DNA of 64,000 nt from contig NZ_JARKIN010000001.1 in NCBI RefSeq assembly GCF_029351045.1, positions 5,983,001-6,047,000 of the forward strand. The letters run 5' to 3'. The notes beneath the pieces are model-generated. The model worked only from the letters and a program-made list of their open reading frames with translations, had not been told where the DNA came from and searched no databases. Positions within the stretch are counted from its first letter, which is position 1, and each line of letters starts with the position of its first letter. This document shows positions 1 to 9,027 of this stretch, in pieces. The position numbers and the translations under genes are program-made. This DNA comes from Streptomyces sp. WMMB303 (GTDB lineage Bacteria; Actinomycetota; Actinomycetes; Streptomycetales; Streptomycetaceae).

Positions 1-195
1 GCCGACGGCACGGCGGGGCGGATCGCCGGGGGCCGGGTCGTGGTGCGGCCCAGCGGTACCGAGCCGAAGCTCAAGTGCTACCTGGAGGTCGTCGTCCCGG
101 TCGGAGAGGCGGCCGGCCTCCCGGCCGCGCGGGAGCGCGCGGCCGGGGTGCTGGAGCGGATCAAGGACGACCTCAAGCGGGCCACGGGGTTCTGA
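1..195 (+). CDS. Phospho-sugar mutase (PMM/PGM family), C-terminal end only
   Basis: The window opens inside this gene; only the last 64 residues are visible. They carry the family's phosphate-binding signature RPSGTEPKLKCYLEV, followed by a helix ending at TGF and the stop codon. Enzymes of this family move phosphate between C1 and C6 (or C1 and C5) of sugars such as mannose, glucose or ribose. The nearby deoC and the other nucleoside genes suggest a phosphopentomutase-like role converting (deoxy)ribose-1-phosphate to the 5-phosphate that DeoC uses. That substrate is inferred from context; the fragment cannot show it, because the catalytic serine and sugar-binding loops lie outside the window. 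Confidence 0.9.
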   Translation, partial: ADGTAGRIAGGRVVVRPSGTEPKLKCYLEVVVPVGEAAGLPAARERAAGVLERIKDDLKRATGF

Positions 196-261
196 ACCGT
201 CCGGCGGGCCGGCGGGACTGTGCGGACCGGACTGCCCGGCTCTCCCGTGCCCGCGGTCGGG

Positions 262-1053
262 TCAGCCCGTCGCCAGCAGCACGGCCAGCAGCACGGCACC
301 CGCCAGCGCCGGGGCGATGACCTCGAAGGACCACCGGACGGCGACCTCTCCCTGGGCCGCCTCCTTCCGGCCGTGGGTCTCGGCCAGCTCGCGGAGCTCG
401 TCGACGGACTGGTCGGAGGCGGCCCGCTTCTCCCGCAGCTCCGAGGTGTCCGGACCCACGTTCGGCATCCCGCGGCCGCCGAACAGCCCGCCCGGCCCGG
501 TGGCGGGCGGCCGACCCGAACCGATCCGCTCGTTGTGCCGGGTCGCCTTCTTGCGGGCCCGCAGGGAGACGGGGATGGACCACAGCTGGTACTTCGCGCC
601 TCCGGCCAGCACCTCGCTGGAGTACCCGGCCCGCAGCGACTCCACGGCTCCCCACGGCACCTCGATGGTGCGGAACGGGTTGCGCACCCGCATCCGCCGC
701 TCCCCCGCGAACACGGCGGGACGCAGCGTGAAGGCGACGACGAGCGGCACGACGCACAGCATCGCGGCGAGCGTCAGCCACGGCGTCCTGCCCTCGCCCC
801 CGAGGACCGCGTCCGTCGCGAGCCACAGCCCGATGGCGAGCAGGACGATGCCGCCCGCCATCCCACCGGCCGAGCGGTACACCCGGTCGGGGAACTCCTG
901 TCCGCCGGTCCCGCTCCCGGAGCCGCTGTCGCTTCCGGAACCGGTCTCCCCGCCGGAGCCGGGAGCGCTTCCGCGTTCCCTTCCGGCCGCGCGGTCGCCG
1001 TCCGTCGCGCCGCCGCGGTCCTCGCCCGTGCCCTCGCTGTCCTCGCTCGTCAT
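262..1053 (-). CDS. PH-domain (bPH-like) membrane protein
   Basis: 263 residues. The first 60 or so are acidic and Gly/Ser-rich, with no signal peptide. Two hydrophobic segments follow, around residues 65-80 and 92-110, then a bacterial PH-like domain with the pattern MRVRNPFRTIEVPWGAVESL typical of that fold. A last hydrophobic stretch (APALAGAVLLAVLLATG) ends the protein. It probably sits in the cytoplasmic membrane; its role is unknown. It lies downstream of the lanthipeptide synthetase on the same strand with a 144-base gap, so it could share a transcript, but this family is common in Streptomyces without lanthipeptide genes. The ATG at 1053 is the only good start. Confidence 0.75.
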   Translation of the reverse strand: MTSEDSEGTGEDRGGATDGDRAAGRERGSAPGSGGETGSGSDSGSGSGTGGQEFPDRVYRSAGGMAGGIVLLAIGLWLATDAVLGGEGRTPWLTLAAMLCVVPLVVAFTLRPAVFAGERRMRVRNPFRTIEVPWGAVESLRAGYSSEVLAGGAKYQLWSIPVSLRARKKATRHNERIGSGRPPATGPGGLFGGRGMPNVGPDTSELREKRAASDQSVDELRELAETHGRKEAAQGEVAVRWSFEVIAPALAGAVLLAVLLATG

Positions 1054-1197
1054 GCGAACGATTGTGCCGGACCGTCCGCATGACGGACATTGCGGTACGG
1101 CATCGAAGGGACAGCCGGTGGGCCGGTGCCCCCCAGCGCCCGGACCGGACTCACCGCAGGGCCACCCCGGCCCCGGCCCCGGCGTGGCCCTGCGGGC

Positions 1198-3990
1198 TCA
1201 GCCGCCGACCGTCCTCCCGTGCGGGGCCGGGGTGTTCCGTGCCGTCGGCTCCGGCAGCAGATCGGGGCCGGCCGGCTCGCGCAGCCGCCGCAGGAAGGCC
1301 AGGATGCCCGCGTAGCCCTGCGCCCACGAGTAGGGGGCGTCCCTGGTGTGGGTGTTGGCCACGAGGGCGGGCGCGTCGTCCGGGCCGTGGCTGCGCCGCA
1401 TCAGATGGCGTGCCGCCTCGTGGGCGGCGTCGAGGTAGCGGTCCTCCCCGGTGTCCACGGCCAGGTCCAGCAGGACCGCGCCGAGCCCGGCGGTGCCGCA
1501 GCACTGGCCGAGCGTGCTGAGCCTGGTCAGCCAGGGCAGGCAGCCCCTGGTGGCGGTCTCGGCGGCCCGGCGCAGCTCCGGTTCGTCGAGGACGAGCCAG
1601 GCGTGGCGCAGGACACGGGCCAGGCCGCCGAGCCCCCGGCACCAGGAGACCGCCATCTGCGAGGCGGTGGGCGCGGCTGCGGCGGCGACCACGTCCGGGA
1701 CGAGAGCGGCCAGCCGGTGGGCCCGCAGCCGGCCGGTCTCCAGCAACCCTCGGTCGCCGTTGCGGGCGGCGAGCAGCAGCAGGAAGTCGGTGACGCCGAG
1801 ATATCCGTGCGCGTACCCGAAGGTGGTCTCGCGGCCCAGTTCAGCGGCCAGGTGTGCGGATGGGACGGCAGGGTCCTCGCGCCGCAGCAGCGGCTCGGCG
1901 AGGGCCGCGGCCGCCGCCGGCGCGCCCGGGTCGCCGAGGTCGGCCAGCAGGAGCCTGCCGAGTCCGACGCCCGCGTGCCCGGAGACGACGTCGATGTCGA
2001 CGGCCCGCAGCACTTCCGGAACCTCCGCGGCGTCCGGTGCGCGGCCGCGGGTGGCGGCGGGCAGCACCGGTCCGGTCGGCACCTCCACTCCGGCACGGCG
2101 GGCCGCGGCCAGGAACACCTCGGTGCCGGTGCGGCCGGAGAAGAGGCCGTCCGCGGTGGGCACGGTGGCCAGGCTGCGGTGGGCGTGCCGGGCGAGCCGC
2201 CGCAGCAGTTCCGGGACGCCCGGGCGGTGGCGGTGTTGCAGCAGTTCCAGCCCGACCCCCGCGCTTCCGGTGTACAGGCTGGCGTCGACGGCCGGGAAGT
2301 CCACGCCCTCTCCGCCGAGGTGGTACTCCCCCGCCTCGGCCAGCAGGATCTCCAGCACCCGGTCGGCGAGGTCGGCCTGGCCGGTGGGGGCCGCGGGAGG
2401 CGTGAGGGCGTGGCCGCCGGTGCGGGCGCGCCAGTCCCCGGAGGCGAGGTCGGCGAGCGCCCCGGCGGAGCGGTCCGGATCGCGGGAGAGGAGGTCGCCG
2501 ACCACCGCGCGGAGTTCCGGCCGCCGGGTGCCGTGTACGGCGTGCAGGCACTGCAGCGCCCGGGTGCGGGCGAGGGCGGTCGACGCCTCCCCGGTGACCG
2601 GGGGCAGCCCGGTGGCGGCGAAGACGAGGACCATGCCGAGCGCGTAGTGGTCGTCGGCCGCCGACGGTTCCTGCGTGCGGTCGAGTTGCTCCCGCGGGGC
2701 GTAGCCCGGGGTGCCGCCCGGCAGGTGGATGCCGTCGAGCGCCGAGATCCCGAAGTCGATGAGGTGGGACCGCCCGGTGTCGTCCAGGACGATGTTGCGG
2801 GGTGTCACGTCCCGCATGACCACCCCCTCGGCGTGCAGAGCGCCGAGCGTGGTGGCGAGTTCACGTGCGAGGCGGGTGAACGCGTCGGCCTCGTCCGCCG
2901 GCCGGGTGGCCCCCGCCTCTCCGGTGGCCCCGGGGTCCTCGCCGTCATCGGCGGCGGGCATGGAGGCGGGCGTGCAGGGGGCCGGCAGCAACGCGCCGTT
3001 GCGCCATATGTGTTCCATGAGGTTGCGGTCGCCGACATCGCTGGTGACCAGGTATTCGTCGGCGGCGTGGGCGAAGTGGTCGAGGAAGGCGGGGATGCCC
3101 GGCACCCCGGCACACGCCGTCAGGACGCGGCGCTCGTTGCGCAGCCGGACCCGGACGTCGTTGCCGTCGCGGTCCTCGCTGACGTGCGCGCGGGCGGTCT
3201 TGACGATGACGGTGCGCCCGTGCGCGGCGTCGCCGGCCCGGCCCGTCGTCTCCACGGCGCGGTAGACGTTGCCGCGGGCCGACTCGTACACGCCCTCGAC
3301 GGCCCGGTACCGGCCCCCCAGCAGCACGTCGGCGGCGGGGCGCGGCGCGTGGTCGTCCGGCGCGGGGTGAGCCGCGGTGTCCGCGGGGGCGACTTCGGTG
3401 CCGGGCGGCGGTTCGTCCGTACGGAACGGGTCGCTCACCCAGGGGGGCTGGCGGTAGCCGAGCGAGGCGGCTGCCTCGAACTCCTGGCCGTCCGGGCCGT
3501 GGATGACCACCACCAGGGTGCCGTAGGGGCCGCTGCGCCAGTGGGTGCGGAAGGGGCCGTAGCGGTAGTACACGGGGGCGTCCTCCGCCACCCGTCGGTC
3601 GCTGGGCACTCTCGGGCCGGGATGGCCCCGGAGCAGCTCGGCCAGTTCCCGGCCCAGCTCGCGGACCCGTTCGGGCGGCGGATAGACGGTGACGGCCTTG
3701 CCCACCGCTCCCGACCCGGCTCCGGCGTCGTTGAGCCGGCGCAGCACCCGGTCCGAGCGGGCCACTTTGAACCCGCACCCCTCGGCGAGCAGACGGGGGA
3801 AGAGAACCGGCGCCAGTTGCGGCAGCGCGTCGGCCCGGGAGGAGATGTGCAGCTTCCAGCCGTGTTCGGGGAGGTCGGGTGCGGGCTCACACCTCACCCG
3901 TGTCCAGGTGGCCCCGGTGACGAGCGAGTGCGGAGCGCCGCACTCCTCGGTCAGTCTCCGGAGCACGTCCTGCGCGTTCCAGTCGGCCAC
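1198..3990 (-). CDS. lanL: Class IV lanthipeptide synthetase (LanL type)
   Basis: About 930 residues in three domains. An N-terminal phospho-Ser/Thr lyase domain (about 1-215) shows WKLHIS, FKVARSD, GKAVTVYP and YYRYGPF. A Ser/Thr kinase-like domain (about 240-500) has the lysine in VIVKTARAH, the catalytic loop MRDVTPRNIVL and LIDFG. A LanC-like cyclase (about 530-920) has YTGSAGVGLELL, FGYAHGYLG, SWCRG and QCCGTAG. Zinc-ligand cysteines in the cyclase place it in class IV rather than class III, which lacks them. The second motif reads Cys-Cys-Gly where most cyclases have Cys-His-Gly. GTG at 3990 is preferred: GAGGAG lies six bases upstream and the conserved domain begins there; the open frame runs on to 4212. 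The precursor gene lies just upstream, behind a hairpin. Confidence 0.93.
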   Translation of the reverse strand: MADWNAQDVLRRLTEECGAPHSLVTGATWTRVRCEPAPDLPEHGWKLHISSRADALPQLAPVLFPRLLAEGCGFKVARSDRVLRRLNDAGAGSGAVGKAVTVYPPPERVRELGRELAELLRGHPGPRVPSDRRVAEDAPVYYRYGPFRTHWRSGPYGTLVVVIHGPDGQEFEAAASLGYRQPPWVSDPFRTDEPPPGTEVAPADTAAHPAPDDHAPRPAADVLLGGRYRAVEGVYESARGNVYRAVETTGRAGDAAHGRTVIVKTARAHVSEDRDGNDVRVRLRNERRVLTACAGVPGIPAFLDHFAHAADEYLVTSDVGDRNLMEHIWRNGALLPAPCTPASMPAADDGEDPGATGEAGATRPADEADAFTRLARELATTLGALHAEGVVMRDVTPRNIVLDDTGRSHLIDFGISALDGIHLPGGTPGYAPREQLDRTQEPSAADDHYALGMVLVFAATGLPPVTGEASTALARTRALQCLHAVHGTRRPELRAVVGDLLSRDPDRSAGALADLASGDWRARTGGHALTPPAAPTGQADLADRVLEILLAEAGEYHLGGEGVDFPAVDASLYTGSAGVGLELLQHRHRPGVPELLRRLARHAHRSLATVPTADGLFSGRTGTEVFLAAARRAGVEVPTGPVLPAATRGRAPDAAEVPEVLRAVDIDVVSGHAGVGLGRLLLADLGDPGAPAAAAALAEPLLRREDPAVPSAHLAAELGRETTFGYAHGYLGVTDFLLLLAARNGDRGLLETGRLRAHRLAALVPDVVAAAAAPTASQMAVSWCRGLGGLARVLRHAWLVLDEPELRRAAETATRGCLPWLTRLSTLGQCCGTAGLGAVLLDLAVDTGEDRYLDAAHEAARHLMRRSHGPDDAPALVANTHTRDAPYSWAQGYAGILAFLRRLREPAGPDLLPEPTARNTPAPHGRTVGG

Positions 3991-4183
3991 CCGCCGCTCC
4001 TCGGTCTTCGGGGCCGCTCGGTCGGGCCCTGGGCTTCCACCGTGTGAGCCGGTCGGTACGGGGTGCCGGGCGTTCGCCGCCGGACCGGTGAGCGCCCGCT
4101 GACGCACGGGCGGCCCGAGGCGGCCCGGCCCAGGACGCCGCGGCGTCCGGTCCGGCGACCTCCTCGGGCCGTCGTGCGGGGCG

Positions 4184-4207
4184 CCGACCGCCGCGCGCGG
4201 CGGTCGG
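4184..4207 (-). terminator. Perfect 24-base palindrome between precursor and synthetase (attenuator)
   Basis: The 12 bases at 4184-4195 are exactly complementary to 4196-4207, giving a very strong GC hairpin between the precursor stop codon (4233) and the synthetase start (3990). No U-tract follows. Lanthipeptide operons often have a leaky terminator here so that precursor mRNA exceeds synthetase mRNA. That role is inferred from position and stem strength. Confidence 0.65.
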
Positions 4208-4232
4208 GGCACCCCGGTGGTGGTGCGCTGGG

Positions 4233-4391
4233 TCAGCCGGTGTTGCCGGTCCCCATGCAGGTGTAGTCGCAGGCGGTGATCGGGCAGCGGTCGGTGGCTC
4301 CGGCGGCGAGGTCGTTCTCGTGGAACGACACCTCCGGGTCCTGGTTCAGCACCCCTGCCTCGCGGGGCGTGAACTGGGACAGGAATTCCAT
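4233..4391 (-). CDS. lanA: Class IV lanthipeptide precursor peptide (LanA)
   Basis: 52 residues. The leader (MEFLSQFTPREAG and on, including DPEVSFHENDLAAGA) is acidic. The C-terminal 20 residues hold three cysteines (36, 41, 45) and five threonines (33, 39, 44, 48, 51) and no serine: TDRCPITACDYTCMGTG and so on. This is what a synthetase that dehydrates Thr and adds Cys would need, so methyllanthionine-type rings are expected. GGGAGAG lies a few bases before the ATG. The leader/core boundary near residue 32 (after AAGA) is my inference. The synthetase is directly downstream on the same strand; no protease or transporter gene is adjacent. A gene this small is easily missed by automatic callers. 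Confidence 0.9.
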   Translation of the reverse strand: MEFLSQFTPREAGVLNQDPEVSFHENDLAAGATDRCPITACDYTCMGTGNTG

Positions 4392-4709
4392 GGTCTCTCC
4401 CGTGCCAGTAGGGACAGTTGCGTGAACTCCTTGCTGAATCACCGCACTTGAGGTTCGAGTGCCTGGTGATGTGAACGAGGCTAGGGCGCCCGTCGAAGGG
4501 GCGGCAACCCCCGCGCGACGTGCCGTTCCGCTCGGGCTTCCGACCTGCGTTCCGACACAGGTCCAGACCCGTGCCGACGTGCTCGCCGGGCGCCCTGGAG
4601 GGGGAGTGACGCCGCGGAAGGCCGACAGCCCGGGCCCGGAGAGCCGGTGGCGGTCCCCCCGGGGGGGGGTGACAGCTCCTACGCGCGTAGATATGGTGCT
4701 CTGGTGACC
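4392..4709. promoter_or_regulatory. Divergent promoter region between lanthipeptide operon and deoC
   Basis: 318 bases without a gene. The left part must hold the precursor promoter (minus strand); I cannot assign its -35/-10 confidently. Near 4647-4670 is a C-run then G-run that may form a hairpin. The right end carries the nucleoside-type palindrome listed separately. Confidence 0.5.
4674..4692 (+). promoter_or_regulatory. Palindromic operator upstream of deoC
   Basis: AGCTCCTACGCGCGTAGAT, with the perfect 12-base palindrome CTACGCGCGTAG at 4679-4690, ends 18 bases before the deoC ATG. The identical 19 bases occur upstream of the adenosine deaminase gene (20615-20633), and a near copy lies upstream of the nucleoside-binding lipoprotein gene (41748-41759). 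Its closeness to the start codon suggests repression. The regulator is not identifiable in this window. Confidence 0.8.
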
Positions 4710-5687
4710 ATGCCTACCGATGCGGCCCCTCGCGACGCGGGGAGGGGCTCCCTCTCCGACGTCGCGACCTCCGATGCCGCACTCCGCCGCTTCCTGCAGG
4801 GGCTCCCCGGTGTCGACGCGGTCGGGCTGGAAGCCCGGGCCGCCGCGCTGGGGACCCGTTCCATCAAGACGACCGCCAAGGCGTACGCGCTCGACCTGGC
4901 GATCTCGATGATCGACCTGACGACGCTGGAGGGGGCCGACACACCGGGCAAGGTGCGGTCCCTGTGCGCGAAGGGCGCGCGTCCCGACCCGGGTGACCGG
5001 TCCGCGCCCCCCGTCGCCGCGATCTGCGTCTATCCCGACATGGCGGCCACCGCACGGCAGGCGCTGACGGAACTGGGCGCCGAAGGGATCAACGTGGCGT
5101 CCGTCGCCACCGCGTTTCCCTCCGGACGTGCCTCGATGGCGGTCAAGCTGGCGGACACCCGGGAGGCGGTGGCCGCCGGGGCCGACGAGATCGACATGGT
5201 GATCGACCGGGGCGCCTTCCTCGCCGGCCGCTACCTCCAGGTGTTCGAGGAGATCCGCGAGGTGAAGTCCGCCTGCGGCGCGGCACACCTGAAGGTGATC
5301 TTCGAGAACGGGGAGCTGGCCACCTACGACAACATCCGCCGGGCCTCCTGGCTGGCCATGCTCGCGGGCGCCGACTTCATCAAGACCTCCACCGGCAAGG
5401 TGGCCGTGAACGCGACGCCGCCGAACACGCTGCTGATGCTGGAGGCCGTCCGCGACTTCCGCGCCGCCACCGGGCAGCAGGTGGGCGTGAAGCCCGCGGG
5501 CGGCATCCGCACGGCCAAGGACGCGGTCAAGTACCTGGTGATGGTCAACGAGACGCTGGGGGACGACTGGCTCAGCCCCCACTGGTTCCGCTTCGGCGCC
5601 TCCAGCCTGCTGAACGACCTGTTGATGCAGCGCCAGAAGCTCGCTACCGGCCGCTACTCCGGCCCCGACTACGTAACGGTGGACTGA
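4710..5687 (+). CDS. deoC: Deoxyribose-phosphate aldolase
   Basis: 325 residues. It splits 2-deoxyribose-5-phosphate into acetaldehyde and glyceraldehyde-3-phosphate, the last specific step of deoxynucleoside breakdown. A class I aldolase TIM barrel is visible: the strand DEIDMVIDRGAFL, the Schiff-base lysine in ADFIKTSTGK, and the second active-site lysine in VGVKPAGGIRT. About 40 extra N-terminal residues are common in actinobacterial copies. ATG 4710 is chosen; an in-frame GTG at 4704 is possible. The aldehyde dehydrogenase gene follows after 3 bases, so they form an operon, which fits disposal of the acetaldehyde product. The palindrome at 4679-4690 lies immediately upstream and probably controls it. 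Confidence 0.96.
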   Translation: MPTDAAPRDAGRGSLSDVATSDAALRRFLQGLPGVDAVGLEARAAALGTRSIKTTAKAYALDLAISMIDLTTLEGADTPGKVRSLCAKGARPDPGDRSAPPVAAICVYPDMAATARQALTELGAEGINVASVATAFPSGRASMAVKLADTREAVAAGADEIDMVIDRGAFLAGRYLQVFEEIREVKSACGAAHLKVIFENGELATYDNIRRASWLAMLAGADFIKTSTGKVAVNATPPNTLLMLEAVRDFRAATGQQVGVKPAGGIRTAKDAVKYLVMVNETLGDDWLSPHWFRFGASSLLNDLLMQRQKLATGRYSGPDYVTVD

Positions 5688-5690
5688 GCC

Positions 5691-7143
<1,453 letters not shown>

Positions 7144-7157
<14 letters not shown>

Positions 7158-8043
7158 GGCACGTACATCCCCGGCACGGGGCGCACGACTGTCCGTGCTG
7201 AAGACCTACAAGCTGTACGTGGGGGGCAAGTTCCCCCGCAGCGAGAGCGGCAGGGTGTACGAGGTGACCGACGCGAAGGGCCAGTGGCTGGCCAACGCCC
7301 CCCGCGCGTCCCGCAAGGACGCGCGGGACGCGGTCGTCGCGGCCCGCAAGGCGTTCGGCGGCTGGTCGGGCGCGACGGCCTACAACCGCGGCCAGATCCT
7401 CTACCGCGTCGCGGAGATGCTGGAGGGCCGCCGCGAGCAGTTCGCCGCCGAGGTGGCAGCGGCCGAGGGGCTGTCGAAGGCGAAGGCGCAGGCCCATACG
7501 GATGCGGCCATCGACCGCTGGGTCTGGTACGCGGGCTGGTCGGACAAGGTGGCCCAGGTGGTGGGCGGCGGCAACCCGGTCGCGGGCCCGTTCTTCAACC
7601 TCTCCACGCCCGAGCCGACCGGTGTGGTGGCGGTAACGGCCCCGCGGAACTCGTCACTGCTGGGTCTGGTCTCCGTGCTGGCGCCGGTGATCGTCACCGG
7701 CAACACGGCCGTCGTCGCCGCCGCACAGGACGCTCCGCTGCCCGCGCTCTCCCTCGCGGAGGTGCTGGCGACCTCGGACCTGCCCGGCGGCGTGGTCAAC
7801 GTGCTGTCCGGGGAGACCGCCGAACTCGCCCGGCCGCTCGCCGCACACCAGGACGTGAACGCGATCGACCTCGCGGGCGCGGACCCGGAGCTGGGCACGG
7901 AGCTGGAGCGGGCTGCTGCGGAAAACCTCAAGCGGGTGCTGCGCCCGGCGCCGGGCGCCGTCGACTGGACGGCCGAGCCGGGGCTGGAGCGGATGACGGC
8001 CTTCCTGGAGACGAAGACCGTCTGGCATCCGATCGGCGCCTGA
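7144..8043 (+). CDS. Aldehyde-dehydrogenase-like protein lacking the catalytic domain
   Basis: 299 residues, against about 480 for a complete enzyme. The N-terminal fold and Rossmann-like part are recognisable (KTYKLYVGGKFPRSESG, TAPRNSSLLGLVSVLAPV, LPGGVVNVLSG). The glutamate and cysteine motifs are absent, and the sequence passes straight to a short tail (LERMTAFLETKTVWHPIG). It cannot be a normal dehydrogenase by itself. The frame is clean and the gene is coupled to the complete enzyme, so a decayed copy is unlikely; a partner or regulatory subunit is more plausible. TTG 7144 is chosen because GGAGG sits six bases upstream, inside the end of the previous gene; GTG 7195 is the alternative. 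Confidence 0.85.
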
Positions 8044-8123
8044 GCACAGCCGGGACGGCGCCCCGCGCGGCGGGCGCGCCTCGCTCCCGGTCGGGCCGCG
8101 GCCCGCGCCCCCTGGCGGGGCGT

Positions 8124-8196
8124 GGTCCGCGGCTCTTCTCGTGCGCCCGGCACGGTCCGCGGCCGGTGCCGCGGTGTGCCCGGCGCGGTCCGCGGC
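8124..8196. repeat. Three copies of GGTCCGCGGC
   Basis: The 10-mer occurs at 8124-8133, 8154-8163 and 8187-8196, about 30 bases apart, in the gap between the convergent dehydrogenase-like and HxlR genes. Each copy contains CCGCGG and could pair with GC-rich flanks. Function unknown; it may act in termination or simply be GC-rich drift. Confidence 0.5.
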
Positions 8197-8246
8197 CCGG
8201 CCCGCGCTGCCCCGGTGCCCCGCTTCCGGGGCGCCGGCGGGAGCGC

Positions 8247-8957
8247 TCAGTCCGCCGCGGCCAGCGCGTGCGCCAGCGGCCCTTCCCGGGCGCCGTCCGG
8301 GAACGTCACCCGCACCGTCCCGGCCCGGATGCCGTCGGCCAGCGCCAGCGAGCCCTCCGCGAGGGCCGCGCACGCCTCCGCGTCCAGTTCCAGCCGCGCC
8401 TCGGCGTCGTCCGCCGGGCCCTCGCCGTACAGCGGACCGTCCGACGCGTCGCCCACCCGCAGGTGGAACGCCCCTTCGGGCAGGACGACCTCGATGAGCG
8501 CGGCCGCGCCGGCCCCGGTCAGCCGGCCGACCGCGTCGCGCAGCGGGAGGGCCCACCAGTGGGCGCGCACCGCGTCGGTGGGGCGGGGTGCGCCCAGCGC
8601 GGGGGCTCCCCAGGAGGCGAGCGCGGTCAGCACGGGCAGCAGCGCACGGCCGCGCTCGGTCAGTTCGTAGACGTGGCCGGAGGCGGGGCGCGGCTGTCGG
8701 CGCCGCTCGGCCAGCCCCTCGCCCTCCATGTGCTTGAGCCGCGCCGCCAGCACGTCGGTGCTGACGCCGGGCAGGTCGGCGTGCAGATCGGTGTAGCGGC
8801 GCGGTCCGGCGAGGAGTTCGCGGACGATGAGCAGGGTCCAGCGGTCCCCCACCGAGTCGAGGGCGCGCGCCGTGGCGCAGAACTGGTCGTAACTGCGGCG
8901 GGTGCGCCCCGGACTCGGCTGGCTGGCGTGGCTCGGCATGCCGTTCAGTGTAGACAT
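8247..8957 (-). CDS. HxlR-family winged-helix transcriptional regulator
   Basis: 236 residues from ATG 8957, or 230 from ATG 8939. The DNA-binding domain (about 25-115) shows CATARALDSVGDRWTLLIVRELLAGPRRYTDL, LPGVSTDVLAARLKHMEGEGLAERR and VYELTERGRALLPVL, the typical HxlR order. A C-terminal extension of about 100 residues (FHLRVGDASDGPLYGEGP and on) resembles a sterol-carrier-like ligand pocket, as seen in longer actinobacterial members. The 8957 start is favoured by GGAAAG at a good distance. It is divergent from the aminotransferase gene, and two matched dyads lie between them, so autoregulation and control of the aminotransferase are likely. Confidence 0.88.
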   Translation of the reverse strand: MSTLNGMPSHASQPSPGRTRRSYDQFCATARALDSVGDRWTLLIVRELLAGPRRYTDLHADLPGVSTDVLAARLKHMEGEGLAERRRQPRPASGHVYELTERGRALLPVLTALASWGAPALGAPRPTDAVRAHWWALPLRDAVGRLTGAGAAALIEVVLPEGAFHLRVGDASDGPLYGEGPADDAEARLELDAEACAALAEGSLALADGIRAGTVRVTFPDGAREGPLAHALAAAD

Positions 8958-8961
8958 GTGG

Positions 8962-8996
8962 TTGGACTTTCCAAGTGCCGACTTGGTAGAACCAAG
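8962..8996. promoter_or_regulatory. Two matched dyads, probable HxlR operator pair
   Basis: TTGGACTTTCCAA (8962-8974) and CTTGGTAGAACCAAG (8982-8996) are both perfect inverted repeats sharing the form TTGGW-N3-WCCAA. Their centres are 21 bases apart, two helical turns, so two dimers would bind the same face of DNA. They fill the 70-base gap between the divergent regulator and aminotransferase genes, where both promoters must lie. Confidence 0.75.
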
Positions 8997-9027
8997 AAGC
9001 CAGGTTGGACGAGGAGGGTGGGGCAGC

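Noticed and set aside
1090..4047. 985-residue open frame on the + strand
   Set aside because: It is the antisense shadow of the lanthipeptide synthetase; translation is Gly/Arg/Ala-rich without any domain, while the minus strand shows three recognisable domains.
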